64,000 bases of DNA from Aeromicrobium chenweiae (GTDB lineage Bacteria; Actinomycetota; Actinomycetes; Propionibacteriales; Nocardioidaceae): contig NZ_CP026952.1 in the NCBI RefSeq assembly GCF_003065605.1, forward strand, positions 1,364,001-1,428,000, given 5' to 3'. This document shows positions 51,107-61,399 of the stretch, in pieces (the first letter of the stretch is position 1; the number at the start of each line of letters is the position of its first letter). The notes under the pieces are model-generated. The model was given only the letters and a program-made list of their open reading frames with translations, did not search any database and was not told the origin of the DNA. The position numbers and the translations under genes are program-made.

Positions 51107-51993
51107 GACAGGGCGACGGCCAGTGCGGCGGGGAGGTCGGGCTCGGAGAACGCGAAGCCCCCGTCGGTGAGTGCGCTGGGCACGATACGCAGCGAGCCGA
51201 GCAGGTCCTCGGAGAGCCCACCCAGCGCGGCCTTGACCGCGAAGGACGGCACGGCGAGGAAGGTGGGGCGATGGACCGCGTCGCCCAGCAGGTCGGTGAA
51301 CTCGGCGTTGGTCACCGGCACGGGCATCGCGAAGTTGAACGGTCCGGAGAGCTGGTCGTTCTCCAGCAGGTGCTGGACGCCGCGCACCCAGTCGTGCCGC
51401 GAGATCAGCGACATGTACTGGCGGCCGGAGCCGAGCTTGGCGCCGCCGCCCAGCTTCCACGCCGGGAGCATGAGCTTGAGGAGTCCGCCGTTGCCGTCCA
51501 GCACGAGCGACGTGCGCACGAAGCACGTGCGGGCCCCGGCCTCCACGGCCGGCGCGGCTGCCGCCTCCCACTGCTGGGAGACGTCCGCGAGGAAACCGGT
51601 GCCGGCGGTGCTGTCCTCGGTCAGGATCTCCGCGCCACGGTCGGTGCCGTACCAGGACATGCCCGACCCGGAGATCAGGACCGTGGGCGTCGACGACGCG
51701 GCGACCGCCTTCGCCAGGGTGTCCGTTGCGGAGAGCCGCGAGCGCAGGATTTCCTGTTTGCGGCCCGAGGTGCGGGGCCACTGCGAGATCGGTGAGCCGG
51801 ACAGGTTCACCACCGCGTCGGCCCGGTCGATCAGGACCTGATCGACCCGGCCGGCGGAGGGATCCCACACCGACGTGTCGTCACCGGCGGGCCCGGTGCG
51901 GACGAGCCGCGTCACTCGGTGGCCCCGGTCGCGCAGGTGCGCGGCCAGGGCCGTACCGAGGAAGCCGGACGCCCCACCGATGACGACATGCAT
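51103..51993 (-). CDS. TIGR01777 family oxidoreductase (epimerase-like SDR)
   Basis: 296-residue extended-SDR protein with the Rossmann motif IGGASGFLGTALAAHL and the family motif VNLSGSPI and SGSGMSWYG near the catalytic Tyr. The position relative to sucB and lipB matches Rv2216 of mycobacteria (recalled). The substrate is unknown. It overlaps the DinB gene by GTGA and starts 3 bp after the sucB stop (same strand). Confidence 0.92.
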   Translation of the reverse strand: MHVVIGGASGFLGTALAAHLRDRGHRVTRLVRTGPAGDDTSVWDPSAGRVDQVLIDRADAVVNLSGSPISQWPRTSGRKQEILRSRLSATDTLAKAVAASSTPTVLISGSGMSWYGTDRGAEILTEDSTAGTGFLADVSQQWEAAAAPAVEAGARTCFVRTSLVLDGNGGLLKLMLPAWKLGGGAKLGSGRQYMSLISRHDWVRGVQHLLENDQLSGPFNFAMPVPVTNAEFTDLLGDAVHRPTFLAVPSFAVKAALGGLSEDLLGSLRIVPSALTDGGFAFSEPDLPAALAVALS

Positions 51994-51996
51994 GGG

Positions 51997-53814
51997 TCAG
52001 GACCCGAGCTCGGCCTCGAACGATCCGGCCTGGAGGCGCTGCTTGACCGCGGTCAGGAAGCGTCCCGCGTCGGCACCGTCGATCACGCGGTGGTCGTACG
52101 TCAGCGCCAGGTACGCCATGCTGCGCACCGAGATGCTGTCGTTGCCCTGGTCGTCGGTGATGACGACCGGACGCTTGACGACCGCACCGACACCCAGGAT
52201 CGCGACCTGGGGCTGGTTGATGATCGGCGTGTCGAACAGCGCGCCGTTGCTGCCGAGGTTGGTGATCGAGAACGTCGCACCGGAGAGCTCGTCGGGCGAG
52301 ATCTTGTTGGTGCGCGTGCGCTCGGCCGCGTCGGCGATCTTGCGGGCCAGACCCGCGATCGACAGGTCGCCGGCGTCCTTGATCGTCGGGACCAGCAGGC
52401 CGCGCTCGGTGTCGACCGCGATGCCCAGGTGCTCGCCGGCCGGGTACGTGATCGTGCCCGCCTCGAGGTCCAGGGCCGAGTTCAGCTGCGGGTACGACTT
52501 GAGCGCCTCGACGGCGGCCTTGGCGAAGAACGGCAGGAACGTCAGCTTGACGCCCTCGCGCTCGAGGAACGCGTTCTTGTGCCGGGCACGAAGACGCGCC
52601 ACCTCGGTGACGTCGACCTCGTGGACCTGGGTCAGCTGGGCCGACGTCTGCAGCGACTCGACCAGGCGGGCCGCGATGATCTTGCGCAGTCGCGTGACCT
52701 TCTCGGTCTTGCCGCGCAGCTCCGACGGGGCGGCCGCGGGAGCGGCAGCCGGGGCCGCGGACGCGGCAGGAGCGGCGGCGGGCTTGGACGCCTCGGCCTT
52801 CTTGGCGGCGGCAGCGTCCAGCACGTCCTGCTTGCGGATGCGGCCACCGACGCCGGTGCCGGTCACGGTGGACAGGTCGACGTCGTTCTGCTTGGCCAGC
52901 TTGCGGACGATCGGCGTGACGTAGGAGTCGCCGTTGCTGTCCGACGGGGTGGCAGGTGCCGGGGCCGGCTCGGGCGAGGCCTGGGTCTCCGGCTCGGCCG
53001 GAGTCGGCTCGGACGCCGCGGGGGCCTCCGGTGTGGGCTCGGGCTCCGGCGTCGGCTCGGGAGCCGGCGGCGGGGGAGGCGGTGCCTGCTCGGTCTTCGG
53101 GGCAGGAGTCGGCTCGGGCTCTGCGGCGGCGGGCGCGTCGCCCTCGGCGCCGATCACGGCCAGGACGGCGCCGACCTCGACGGTCTCGTCCTCCTCGGCG
53201 CGGATCTCGAGGAGCTTGCCGGCCACGGGGGACGGGATCTCGGTGTCCACCTTGTCGGTGGAGATCTCCAGGAGCGGCTCGTCGACGGCGACGTCGTCAC
53301 CGACGGCCTTGAGCCACTGGGTCACGGTGCCCTCGGTGACGCTCTCACCCAGGGCGGGCAGCGTGACCTCGGTGCCGCCACCCGACGAGGGGGCGGTGTC
53401 GGCCTGGGGTGCGGCGGCCGTCTCGGCCACGTCGTGCTCCTGCTCGGCACTGTCGTCGGGGGTGATGGTGCGCTCCTCGGCCTCGGGGGCCGGCTCGGGC
53501 GCCTCGGCAGCCGGGGTGCTCTCCTCGGCCGCGGGGGTCTCGGCCTCGGGGGCTGCGTCGCCGCCGGCGCTCTCACCCTCCTCGCCGATGATCGCGAGGA
53601 CCGCGCCGACCTCGACCGTGTCGTCCTCCTCAGCCTTGATCTCGAGCAGGACGCCCGCGACGGGGGAGGGGATCTCGGTGTCGACCTTGTCGGTCGAGAT
53701 CTCCAGGAGCGGCTCGTCGACGGCGACAGTGTCGCCGACGGACTTCAGCCATTGCGTGACTGTGCCCTCGGTGACGCTTTCACCAAGAGCGGGAAGGGTG
53801 ACAGACGTGGCCAT
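51997..53814 (-). CDS. sucB: Dihydrolipoamide succinyl/acetyltransferase E2
   Basis: 605-residue E2 component of a 2-oxo acid dehydrogenase complex. It has two lipoyl domains, each with the lipoylation motif [17 protein letters not shown] (lysine in DKVD; Lys43 in the first domain), joined by Pro/Ala-rich linkers, then an E3/E1-binding domain and the catalytic domain with the [16 protein letters not shown] active-site His. It is the main client of LipA/LipB. It is likely the actinobacterial DlaT/SucB type, and it stands with lpdA on the same strand. Confidence 0.95.
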   Translation of the reverse strand: MATSVTLPALGESVTEGTVTQWLKSVGDTVAVDEPLLEISTDKVDTEIPSPVAGVLLEIKAEEDDTVEVGAVLAIIGEEGESAGGDAAPEAETPAAEESTPAAEAPEPAPEAEERTITPDDSAEQEHDVAETAAAPQADTAPSSGGGTEVTLPALGESVTEGTVTQWLKAVGDDVAVDEPLLEISTDKVDTEIPSPVAGKLLEIRAEEDETVEVGAVLAVIGAEGDAPAAAEPEPTPAPKTEQAPPPPPPAPEPTPEPEPTPEAPAASEPTPAEPETQASPEPAPAPATPSDSNGDSYVTPIVRKLAKQNDVDLSTVTGTGVGGRIRKQDVLDAAAAKKAEASKPAAAPAASAAPAAAPAAAPSELRGKTEKVTRLRKIIAARLVESLQTSAQLTQVHEVDVTEVARLRARHKNAFLEREGVKLTFLPFFAKAAVEALKSYPQLNSALDLEAGTITYPAGEHLGIAVDTERGLLVPTIKDAGDLSIAGLARKIADAAERTRTNKISPDELSGATFSITNLGSNGALFDTPIINQPQVAILGVGAVVKRPVVITDDQGNDSISVRSMAYLALTYDHRVIDGADAGRFLTAVKQRLQAGSFEAELGS

Positions 53815-53834
53815 GATGTCCTCTGGATCTCGGG

Positions 53835-55217
53835 TCAGGCGTGCGAGTGGAGCGGTTTGCCGGCGAGGGCGAGCGCGGCTTCGCCGAGCGCCTCGTTCTG
53901 CGTGGGGTGAGCGTGGATGAACTGGGCGACGTCCTCGGGGTAGGCCTCCCAGTTCACGATCAGCGAGGCCTCACCGACCTGCTCGCCGTAGCGTGCGCCG
54001 ATCATGTGGACGCCGACGATGGGTCCGTCCTTCTCGCGGACGAGCTTGATGCTGCCCGTCGTGCCCAGGATCTGGGACTTGCCGTTGCCGCCCAGGCTGT
54101 ACTCGACCGTCTCGATGCCGTCGTCGCCGTACTTCTCGCGAGCCTGGGGCTCGGTGATGCCGACCGACGCGATCTCGGGGTCGCAGTAGGTGACGCGGGG
54201 GATGCCGGCGTCGATGACGGGCTGGGGGTTGAGGCCCGCGATCTCCTCGGCCACGAAGATGCCGTGGGCGAAACCGCGGTGCGCGAGCTGCAGGCCGGGG
54301 ACGAGGTCGCCGACCGCGAAGACGCCGTCGACGTTCGTCGCGAGACGCTCGTTGGTGGGCACCCAGCCGCGATCGACCGTGATGCCGGCCTCCTCGTAGC
54401 CCATGCCGGCGGAGTTCGGGCCGCGACCGACGGCGACGAGCACCAGGTCGGTGTCGATCGTCGTGCCGTCCTCGAGGGTCACGGTCACGCCGTTCTCGGT
54501 CTGCTTGACGGAGTCGAACTTCACGCCGGTCTTGAAGTTGATCTTGCGCTTGCGGAAGGCGCGCTCGAGCTGCTTGCTCAGCGACGGGTCCTCCAGCGGG
54601 ACGAGCGTGGGCAGGCCCTCGATGATCGTGACGTCGGCGCCGAACGACTTCCACACGGACGCGAACTCGACGCCGATGACGCTGCCGCCGATGATGACGA
54701 CGCGCTCGGGGACCTCGGACATCGTGAGCGCCTCGGTCGAGGTGATGACGCGTCCACCGATCTCCAGGCCGAGCGTGCGGGACACCGAGCCGGTGGCGAG
54801 GACGACGTTCGCGCCGGTGTAGCGCTGGCCGTTGACCTCGACGGTCTTGGGATCGACGAGCTTGCCCTCACCCTCGACGACCGTGATGCCGCCGGACTTG
54901 ATGAGGCCCTGCAGGCCCTTGTACAGGCGGTCGATGACGCCGTCCTTGTACGAGTTGACCGCGGCCATGTCGATGCCCTCGAACGTCGACTTCACGCCGA
55001 ACTTCGCTCCCTCGCGGGCGCCGTCGGCGACCTCCGCGGCGTGGAGCATCGCCTTGGTGGGGATGCATCCCCAGTGCAGGCACGTGCCGCCGAGCTTGGC
55101 CTTCTCGATGAGGGCCACTGACTTGCCCAGCTGGACGGCGCGGAGCGCGCAGGCGTACCCGCCACTTCCGCCGCCGAGAATCACGATGTCGAAGTTGTTG
55201 TCGGCGACGTCCGCCAC
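53835..55217 (-). CDS. lpdA: Dihydrolipoyl dehydrogenase
   Basis: 460-residue FAD flavoprotein E3 that reoxidises dihydrolipoamide with NAD+. It has the FAD motif GGGSGGY, the redox disulfide [11 protein letters not shown] (two Cys), the NAD motif [11 protein letters not shown] and the C-terminal [11 protein letters not shown] with the catalytic His-Glu pair. It shares the strand with sucB downstream, with a 20-bp gap, and is divergent from the J-domain-like gene. Confidence 0.97.
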   Translation of the reverse strand: MADVADNNFDIVILGGGSGGYACALRAVQLGKSVALIEKAKLGGTCLHWGCIPTKAMLHAAEVADGAREGAKFGVKSTFEGIDMAAVNSYKDGVIDRLYKGLQGLIKSGGITVVEGEGKLVDPKTVEVNGQRYTGANVVLATGSVSRTLGLEIGGRVITSTEALTMSEVPERVVIIGGSVIGVEFASVWKSFGADVTIIEGLPTLVPLEDPSLSKQLERAFRKRKINFKTGVKFDSVKQTENGVTVTLEDGTTIDTDLVLVAVGRGPNSAGMGYEEAGITVDRGWVPTNERLATNVDGVFAVGDLVPGLQLAHRGFAHGIFVAEEIAGLNPQPVIDAGIPRVTYCDPEIASVGITEPQAREKYGDDGIETVEYSLGGNGKSQILGTTGSIKLVREKDGPIVGVHMIGARYGEQVGEASLIVNWEAYPEDVAQFIHAHPTQNEALGEAALALAGKPLHSHA

Positions 55218-55322
55218 GGTGTCCTCCCAAAGACGATGTGCATCAACATCTTGTCACTCAAGGCAAGCGTCCTGCCACCGGGGTTCACGCGACCGTGCTC
55301 GGCGATCGGGCACACTTGGGAC

Positions 55323-55910
55323 ATGGGAATCTTCCGGGGCCGAAAGGCCAGGACCGACGGCGGCGCCTCCGTGTCGGATCGCAACGCGAGTCGCGCCGAT
55401 CTCGAGGCTCTGCGGGAGTTCGCCAAGACCCGTCGTGGGGTCGAGGCCTGGATCGAGCCGCGGACGTCGGTCACGCAGACCACGCTGCTGCTCGTGGCCG
55501 GCGACGGCGAGTCCATCCGGCGCCGGGTCGCCTCCGCGCAGGCCGGTCACGACTTCGCCCGCAAGAAGCTGCAGGTGCCGGTCTACGACTCCAACCTGGT
55601 GCCGATCCCGTCCCGCAAGCGGGAGTACGACCTGCGCAAGGCCCGGGCGACGGGCTCGTCGTCGTCCTCGTCGTCCACGACCACCACGGCTCCGGTCGCC
55701 AAGACGCAGACGCCCCGCGAGCTGCGCGCGATCATGACGCTCGAGTCGATCGCGGGGTCCGACCCGTTGCCGAGCAACCCGTCGTTCGACGACCTGATGC
55801 GCGTCTACCGCAAGGCCCGCAAGCAGGCGCACCCCGACCGCCTCGGCGGGCAGCGCGACAAGTGGGACACCGTCGAGGACGCCGCCCGCGTTCTCGGTCT
55901 CCCCGACTGA
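55323..55910 (+). CDS. J-domain-like hypothetical protein
   Basis: 195-residue protein whose C-terminal part reads like a J-domain: FDDLMRVYRKARKQAHPDRLGG with the invariant HPD, then WDTVEDAARVLGL. The N-terminal region is basic (GIFRGRKAR) with a Ser/Thr-rich linker (STTTT). A DnaK-interaction role is plausible but not shown. ATG 55323 lies after AGGAC-like sequence. Divergent from lpdA. Confidence 0.7.
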   Translation: MGIFRGRKARTDGGASVSDRNASRADLEALREFAKTRRGVEAWIEPRTSVTQTTLLLVAGDGESIRRRVASAQAGHDFARKKLQVPVYDSNLVPIPSRKREYDLRKARATGSSSSSSSTTTTAPVAKTQTPRELRAIMTLESIAGSDPLPSNPSFDDLMRVYRKARKQAHPDRLGGQRDKWDTVEDAARVLGLPD

Positions 55911-55930
55911 CCGGGCCCAGCGCGGTCAGT
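55906..55930. terminator. Compact hairpin over both stop codons
   Basis: ACTGACCG (55906-55913) pairs with CGGTCAGT (55923-55930), an 8-bp stem with 9-nt loop. It overlaps the stop of the J-domain-like gene and the stop of the convergent serine-hydrolase gene, so it may end both transcripts. Confidence 0.5.
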
Positions 55931-57278
55931 GCCAGCCGGCGGCGTCGATCCCGCCCGGCGTCTCGACCGCCGGGTCGTACGGGGTGCGGGTGAACACGAA
56001 GCTCGCCAGCACGAGTCGCTCCGGACGTCCGTCGGCGTCCCGCTCGACCGTCAGCGGCTCGCCGCGGTAGTAGCCCTCGAGCCCCGTCCACCCGGCACCG
56101 TCGCGGCGGAAGCGGGCGCCGCGGCCCTGGCCGGGCTCCCCGAGCCGCAGGCCGCCGTCGGCGCCGAGTGCGAGCGTGAAGGCGTACGTGCCCCAGTACC
56201 AGGGACCGACCAGGTCGAGGTCGTCCGCCTGCGAGGGGTCGGCGTGCCACGGCGTCGGGGCGACCGGCTCGCGCTCGCGGACGATTTCCAGCAGGTCCGG
56301 TGTCACGGTGCCGAGGCCGCTGGTCGCGTTCGTCATGAGGACCACGCCGTCGCCGGACTCGAGGTCGACGCGCAGACCGGCGAGGAAGCCCGGCATCGAG
56401 CCTCCGTGGCCCGCGTAGCGCCGGCCCTCGACGTTCCACATCTGCCAGCCGAGGCCGTGGGCACCGACCCAGGCGGCTCCGGGCACGTCGGCGACCGCGA
56501 CCGGCCGCAGCATCTCCCGCAGCGTCGACTCGGCGAGGACGCCCTGCGTCCGGCCGGCGAGGAACGCCGCCCAGGTCGACAGGTCCTCGGCGGTCGACCA
56601 CAGCTGGCCGGCCGGCGACATCGCGACCGCGTCGTGCTCGGGCTCCACGTGGAGGAGGTCCGCGAGCGGGTGGACGGCGAGACCCGGCGCAGCCGGCGCC
56701 TCGGGCCGGGTCGTGGTGCGGTGCATGCCGAGGGGCGTGAGGATCCCGTCCCGGACGGCGTCCTGCCACGGACGGTCCCGCAGCCGGGCGACGAGCTCGC
56801 CCAGGACGGCGTACCCGAGGTTGGAGTAGTGGAAGCCCGTGCCCGGCGTGGCGCGCAGCGCGGCGCCGGACGCGAGGAGGTCCGCCCAGCTGCTCCCGGG
56901 GCTGCGCTCCCACCAGTCGCCGTCGTTCTCGGCCTGCAGCCCCGACGTGTGGGTGAGGAGCTGAGCGATCGTCACGTGCCCGAACGGCACCTCGGGCAGG
57001 TGGGTGCCGATCGTGTCGCCGATCGCGAGCCTGCCCTCGTCCCGCAGCCGCATGACCTCCACGGCCACGAACGTCTTGGAGATCGAGCCGATCCGGTACT
57101 GGGTGTCGGGCGTCGCCGGCTCACCGGAGGCGCGGCCGTCCAGGTTGCCCGCCGCGTCGCTCCAGACGATCTCGCCCTGCCGGACGACGGCTGCCGCCAC
57201 CGACGGCAGGCGGTGGGTGGACTGCTCGACGGCGAGCCGCCGGGTGAGCGCGGCGGACGTCGTGGCGTCGAGGGTCAT
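55926..57278 (-). CDS. Serine hydrolase, class C beta-lactamase-like
   Basis: 450-residue serine beta-lactamase-fold hydrolase with the SxxK motif SISK, the YSN motif and HGG (HGGSMPG), as in esterases and D-aminopeptidases of this family. No signal peptide is visible, so it is probably cytoplasmic. A C-terminal lipocalin-like extension follows the catalytic domain. ATG 57278 overlaps the pepA stop as ATGA. The two are probably a peptide-handling unit. Confidence 0.88.
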   Translation of the reverse strand: MTLDATTSAALTRRLAVEQSTHRLPSVAAAVVRQGEIVWSDAAGNLDGRASGEPATPDTQYRIGSISKTFVAVEVMRLRDEGRLAIGDTIGTHLPEVPFGHVTIAQLLTHTSGLQAENDGDWWERSPGSSWADLLASGAALRATPGTGFHYSNLGYAVLGELVARLRDRPWQDAVRDGILTPLGMHRTTTRPEAPAAPGLAVHPLADLLHVEPEHDAVAMSPAGQLWSTAEDLSTWAAFLAGRTQGVLAESTLREMLRPVAVADVPGAAWVGAHGLGWQMWNVEGRRYAGHGGSMPGFLAGLRVDLESGDGVVLMTNATSGLGTVTPDLLEIVREREPVAPTPWHADPSQADDLDLVGPWYWGTYAFTLALGADGGLRLGEPGQGRGARFRRDGAGWTGLEGYYRGEPLTVERDADGRPERLVLASFVFTRTPYDPAVETPGGIDAAGWH

Positions 57279-58726
57279 CGAGCGCCGGCCAGCTCCGTCG
57301 CGAGCCGCACGAGCGTGCGCACGCCGGTGCCCGTGCCGCCGACCGGTGTGTAGTCGAACGCGCCGCCCTCGTTGAACGACGGGCCGGCGATGTCGAGGTG
57401 CGCCCACGGGACGTCGCCCACGAACTCGCGCAGGAACGCCGCGGCGAACAGCGCACCGCCGTACGGCTTGGGGTTGTGCTGACGCAGGTCGCCGACGCTG
57501 GAGGACGTCACGACGCCCTTCATCTCCTCGGTGATGGGCAGGCGCCACATGGACTCGCCGGCCTCCTGGGACGCGGCCAGGACGGTCTCGGCGAATGCGT
57601 CGTCGTTGCTGAGGACGCCGCTGGTGTGCTGGCCGAGCGCCACGATGCACGCGCCGGTCAGCGTCGCGACGTCGACGATGTGGTCGGGCCCGGACTCGAC
57701 CGCGAGCGCGAGGCCGTCCGCGAGGACGAGCCGGCCCTCGGCGTCCGTGTTGTGCACCTCGACCGTCGCCCCGCTGCGCATGTGCAGGACGTCGCCGGGG
57801 CGGGTGGCCCCTCCGCTGGGCATGTTCTCCGCGACGCACGCGTACGCGGTCACCTTGATCGGCAGGCCGAGGCGGGCGATGGCGACCGTCGCGGCGACGA
57901 TCGCGGCCGCGCCGGCCATGTCGAGCTTCATGGTCTGCATCGAGGCACCCGGCTTGATCGAGAGTCCTCCCGAGTCGAACGTGATGCCCTTGCCGACGAG
58001 CGCGAGGTGCGAGACGGCGCCCTCCGGCTCGTACGACAGCGTCATCAGGCGCGGCGGGCTGTCCGAGCCGCGGCCGACGCCGAGGATGCCGCCGCAGCGC
58101 TCCTTCGCGAGGCGCTTCTCGTCCCAGACGGTCACCTTGACGTCGGTGCCGGCGTGCTGGCCGAACGCCTCGACGAGGTCGGCGGGTCGCTTGTCGCCGG
58201 GCGGGGTGTTGACCCAGTCGCGTGCGGCGTTGACCGCTTCGGCGACGGTGGCGGCGCGCTCGACGGCCCGGGTCGCCGTGGTCTGGCGCGCGAAGGGGCT
58301 GAGGATCACCGCGGACGTCAGCTCGGGACCGGTGCTGTCCTTCTTCTTCTTCTTGGTCTTGTACGCCTCGTAGCGGTAGGTGCCGAGCCCGATGCCCTCG
58401 GCGACGGCCTCGACCTCGTCGACACCGGCCGGGTGGAGGGCGACGGCGACGCTGGTCGCGTTCTTCGCGGCGCGCACCCCGTTCGCGGCGGCACGGCGGA
58501 GGTCCTCGGCGGTGGGCTCCTGCGGCAGGGCGACGGCGACGACGACCGGCGCCTTGGTGAGGCCGTTCGACGGGAACCGCACCGTCTGGCCCTTCTCGCC
58601 GGAGAATCCCATCAGGTCCAGGACGTCGGAGAGCTCTCCCTTGTCCTCGTCGCTGCGGATCCCGAGGATCAGGACGTCGGCACTGGCGGTGGTCGGCTTC
58701 GATGTGCTGAGGGTGACAGTGGGCAT
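57275..58726 (-). CDS. pepA: Leucyl aminopeptidase
   Basis: 483-residue M17 metallo-aminopeptidase that removes N-terminal residues from peptides. Catalytic-domain motifs are present: [14 protein letters not shown] (Lys and Asp metal ligands), DMAGAAA and NTDAEGRL, the family signature. ATG 58726 begins at [10 protein letters not shown]; the longer frame upstream is not needed. It overlaps the serine-hydrolase gene. PepB lies near dlaT in mycobacteria (recalled), matching this block. Confidence 0.96.
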   Translation of the reverse strand: MPTVTLSTSKPTTASADVLILGIRSDEDKGELSDVLDLMGFSGEKGQTVRFPSNGLTKAPVVVAVALPQEPTAEDLRRAAANGVRAAKNATSVAVALHPAGVDEVEAVAEGIGLGTYRYEAYKTKKKKKDSTGPELTSAVILSPFARQTTATRAVERAATVAEAVNAARDWVNTPPGDKRPADLVEAFGQHAGTDVKVTVWDEKRLAKERCGGILGVGRGSDSPPRLMTLSYEPEGAVSHLALVGKGITFDSGGLSIKPGASMQTMKLDMAGAAAIVAATVAIARLGLPIKVTAYACVAENMPSGGATRPGDVLHMRSGATVEVHNTDAEGRLVLADGLALAVESGPDHIVDVATLTGACIVALGQHTSGVLSNDDAFAETVLAASQEAGESMWRLPITEEMKGVVTSSSVGDLRQHNPKPYGGALFAAAFLREFVGDVPWAHLDIAGPSFNEGGAFDYTPVGGTGTGVRTLVRLATELAGAR

Positions 58727-58784
58727 GTCAGCCACTCTAAGGTCGCGCCGCCGGGCGTCGCGAGCCTGCTCTAGGTTGAGGACC

Positions 58785-59885
58785 ATGGATCTGTTGCACT
58801 CGCCCCTGCACGACCGTCACGTGGCCCTCGGCGCGAAGCTCGCCGAGTTCGGCGGCTGGGAGATGCCGCTGGAGTACGCCGGCGGCGGTGTGCTGGCCGA
58901 GCACAAGGCGGTCCGCGAGGGTGTGGGGCTGTTCGACGTCAGCCACCTGGGCAAGGCGCTCGTGCGCGGCACGGGCGCGGCCGACTTCGTCAACCGGTGC
59001 CTGACCAACGACCTGCGCCGCATCCAGCCGGGCCGTGCGCAGTACACGCTGTGCTGCGACGACGACGGTGGCACGGTCGACGACCTCATCGCCTACCTGC
59101 GCAGCGACTTCGAGGTCTTCCTCATCCCCAACGCCGCCAACACGGCCGCGGTCGTCTCCCGCCTCCAGGCGGCGGCCCCCGAGGGCCTGGACGTCACCGA
59201 CCTGCACCGCGACTACGCGATCCTCGCGATCCAGGGGCCGTCCAGCGACGAGGTGCTGCGGGCGCTCGACCTGCCCGTCGACCACGAGTACATGTCGTTC
59301 GCGGACGCCAGCGTCGCCGGCCAGGACGTCACCGTGTGCCGCACCGGCTACACGGGGGAGCGGGGCTACGAGCTGGTCGTCCCGGCCGGGTCGGCGGTCG
59401 AGGTGTGGGACGCGGTCATGGCCGCGGGCGAGGCCTACGCGATCAGGGCGTGCGGCCTCGGTGCGCGCGACACGCTCCGCACCGAGATGGGCTACCCGCT
59501 GCACGGCCACGAGCTGTCGGCCGAGATCAGCCCGGTCATGGCCCGCGCCGGCTGGGCGGTGGGCTGGGACAAGGACGCGTTCTGGGGCAAGGACGCCCTC
59601 GAGCGCCAGCGCGCCGAGAAGGTCGTCCGCACGCTGCGCGGCCTGGTCGCGCAGGGACGCGGCATCCCACGACCCGGCATGCGGGTCGCCGACGCGGAGG
59701 GGGCCGAGCTCGGTGAGGTCACGTCCGGCACGTTCTCGCCGACCCTGCGCCAGGGCATCGCACTTGCGCTCCTCGACCGCTCGGTCGAGGATGGCGCGAC
59801 GGTGGTCGTCGATGTGCGCGGCCGCTCCGAGGCGTTCACGGTGACCAAGCCGCCGTTCGTGCAACCGTCGACGAAGGAGTCATGA
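58785..59885 (+). CDS. gcvT: Glycine cleavage system T protein (aminomethyltransferase)
   Basis: 366-residue tetrahydrofolate-dependent T protein that takes the aminomethyl group from the lipoylated H protein. It has the family start ([23 protein letters not shown]) and a C-terminal beta-barrel. Start at ATG 58785 with GAGGA upstream. It is divergent from pepA. No gcvH or gcvP is nearby. It is followed after 1 bp by a small conserved gene. Confidence 0.95.
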   Translation: MDLLHSPLHDRHVALGAKLAEFGGWEMPLEYAGGGVLAEHKAVREGVGLFDVSHLGKALVRGTGAADFVNRCLTNDLRRIQPGRAQYTLCCDDDGGTVDDLIAYLRSDFEVFLIPNAANTAAVVSRLQAAAPEGLDVTDLHRDYAILAIQGPSSDEVLRALDLPVDHEYMSFADASVAGQDVTVCRTGYTGERGYELVVPAGSAVEVWDAVMAAGEAYAIRACGLGARDTLRTEMGYPLHGHELSAEISPVMARAGWAVGWDKDAFWGKDALERQRAEKVVRTLRGLVAQGRGIPRPGMRVADAEGAELGEVTSGTFSPTLRQGIALALLDRSVEDGATVVVDVRGRSEAFTVTKPPFVQPSTKES

Positions 59886-59886
59886 C

Positions 59887-60087
59887 ATGACGTGGACCTG
59901 GACGTTCGAGACCTCGACCGGCGACGTGATCGGCCGCTCCGAGGTGTTCGAGAGCCGCGGGGACGCCGAGTCGTGGGTCGGCGAGGAGTTCGGCGACCTG
60001 CTCGAGCAGGGCATCGACCAGGTGCGGCTGTTCGACGGCGACGCCGAGGTCTACGGACCGATGTCGCTGCACGCCGAGATCAACTGA
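59887..60087 (+). CDS. Small conserved actinobacterial protein (66 aa)
   Basis: 66-residue, acidic soluble protein (MTWTWTFETSTGDVIG ... AEIN). It begins directly after the gcvT stop, so it is likely coupled. Seen next to gcvT in related genomes as far as I remember; no function known. Confidence 0.8.
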   Translation: MTWTWTFETSTGDVIGRSEVFESRGDAESWVGEEFGDLLEQGIDQVRLFDGDAEVYGPMSLHAEIN

Positions 60088-60100
60088 TCCCGGCAGGCCC

Positions 60101-60658
60101 TCAGCGGTAGTTGGTGCCCAGCTTCTCGCCGCGCGCGACCTGCGGCTTGGGCAGCCGGAAGCGACGCAGCTGCGTGCTGCGCAGCACCGCGTAGAGCACC
60201 GAGCCCTTGACGGCGTCCGGGCCGAAGCGGGCCTTGAGCTCCCTGCGGAGACCACGGACCATGAGGAACTCGTCCAGGACGGTGGTCAGGATGACCACCG
60301 GGTAGATGACCACGGTGAGGAACGCCGAGACCGAGCTGCTCATGCTGCCGGCGACCGCGAAGAGGATCAGCAGGACGATGAGGAACGGCAGCAGGAACTC
60401 CGCGACGTTGTAGCGCCGGTCGACGTAGTCGCGGCAGAAGCGCCGGACGGGGCCCTGCTCGCGGGCGGGCAGGTAGCGCTCGTCACCGCTCTTGAGCGCC
60501 GCGCGCTGCTTGAGGCGGATCTCCTCGCGTGCTGCTGCGTCGCGCTTGCGCTGCTCCTTGCGAGACATCGGCGTCTTCATCTGCTTCTTGCGGGCGGCCT
60601 CGGCCTCCCTGCGCGTGGGGGTTGCGCGGCCCTTGCCTGGTTCTGTCTCGTCTACCAC
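60101..60658 (-). CDS. DUF3043 membrane protein
   Basis: 185-residue protein: basic, Lys/Arg-rich N-terminus, then two hydrophobic helices (about 95-135) and a C-terminal tail with LRSTQLRRFRLPKPQVARGE. This is the DUF3043 family of actinobacteria, function unknown. GTG 60658 fits the family start. Divergent from pspA. Confidence 0.88.
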   Translation of the reverse strand: MVDETEPGKGRATPTRREAEAARKKQMKTPMSRKEQRKRDAAAREEIRLKQRAALKSGDERYLPAREQGPVRRFCRDYVDRRYNVAEFLLPFLIVLLILFAVAGSMSSSVSAFLTVVIYPVVILTTVLDEFLMVRGLRRELKARFGPDAVKGSVLYAVLRSTQLRRFRLPKPQVARGEKLGTNYR

Positions 60659-60688
60659 GGGCGCAACCCTACCCGTAGGCTTGTGAGC

Positions 60689-61399
60689 ATGAGCATTGGT
60701 CAACGCGTCGCCCGGTGGTGGAGCTCGCGGCGTGCGGGCGGCGAGGACGCCGAGTCGTTGAAGGACAGGCTGGACGAGACCTACCGCAACCAGACCGCCC
60801 TGCTGCGGCAGGTGCGCCGCGGTGTCGCGGACGTCGCGACGAGCCGCAAGCGCGTCGAGCTGCAGCTCACGTCGATCGCGCAGCAGGCCGCCCAGCTCGA
60901 CGACCAGGCGCGCCAGGCGGTGGACCGGGGCGATGACGACGCCGCCCGCGGTTTCCTGACCCGCAAGGTGATGCTGGAGAAGACCGCCGCCGACCTGCAG
61001 GAGCGCCACGACGCCCTCAAGGCCGAGGAGGACAAGCTCGAGGTCTCCGCGATGAAGATCGAGCAGGAGGTCGAGGGCTTCCGGGTCCGCAAGGACACGC
61101 TGGCCGCCCGCCACACCGCCGCGGCCGCCCGCGCCGAGATCAACAGCGCCACGAGCGGCATCGGCTCCGCGGTGAGCGACGTGAGCCAGGCCATGGAGTC
61201 GGCCGAGCGACGCACCCGCGAGCTCGAGGCCCAGTCGGACGCCGTCGACGAGCTCGTCGCGGAGGGCATCGTGACCAAGCCGGGGGAGTCGCCCGACGAC
61301 GCCCTGCGACGTCAGTTCGACGCCGCGCTCGACGGCCCCGAGGTCGACCGTCAGCTCGACGAGATCTCGCACCGGAAGGACGACAGTGGCACGCACTAG
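60689..61399 (+). CDS. pspA: PspA/IM30 family protein
   Basis: 236-residue, almost entirely coiled-coil protein of the PspA/IM30 (ESCRT-III-like) family that protects the inner membrane. The heptad-rich region (RLDETYRNQTALLRQV ... RRTRELEAQSDAVDEL) is typical. ATG 60689 follows a GTG at 60683. It is followed with a 14-bp overlap by htpX and then pspAB, a known envelope-stress grouping. The small PspAA component is not between them here. Confidence 0.9.
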   Translation: MSIGQRVARWWSSRRAGGEDAESLKDRLDETYRNQTALLRQVRRGVADVATSRKRVELQLTSIAQQAAQLDDQARQAVDRGDDDAARGFLTRKVMLEKTAADLQERHDALKAEEDKLEVSAMKIEQEVEGFRVRKDTLAARHTAAAARAEINSATSGIGSAVSDVSQAMESAERRTRELEAQSDAVDELVAEGIVTKPGESPDDALRRQFDAALDGPEVDRQLDEISHRKDDSGTH

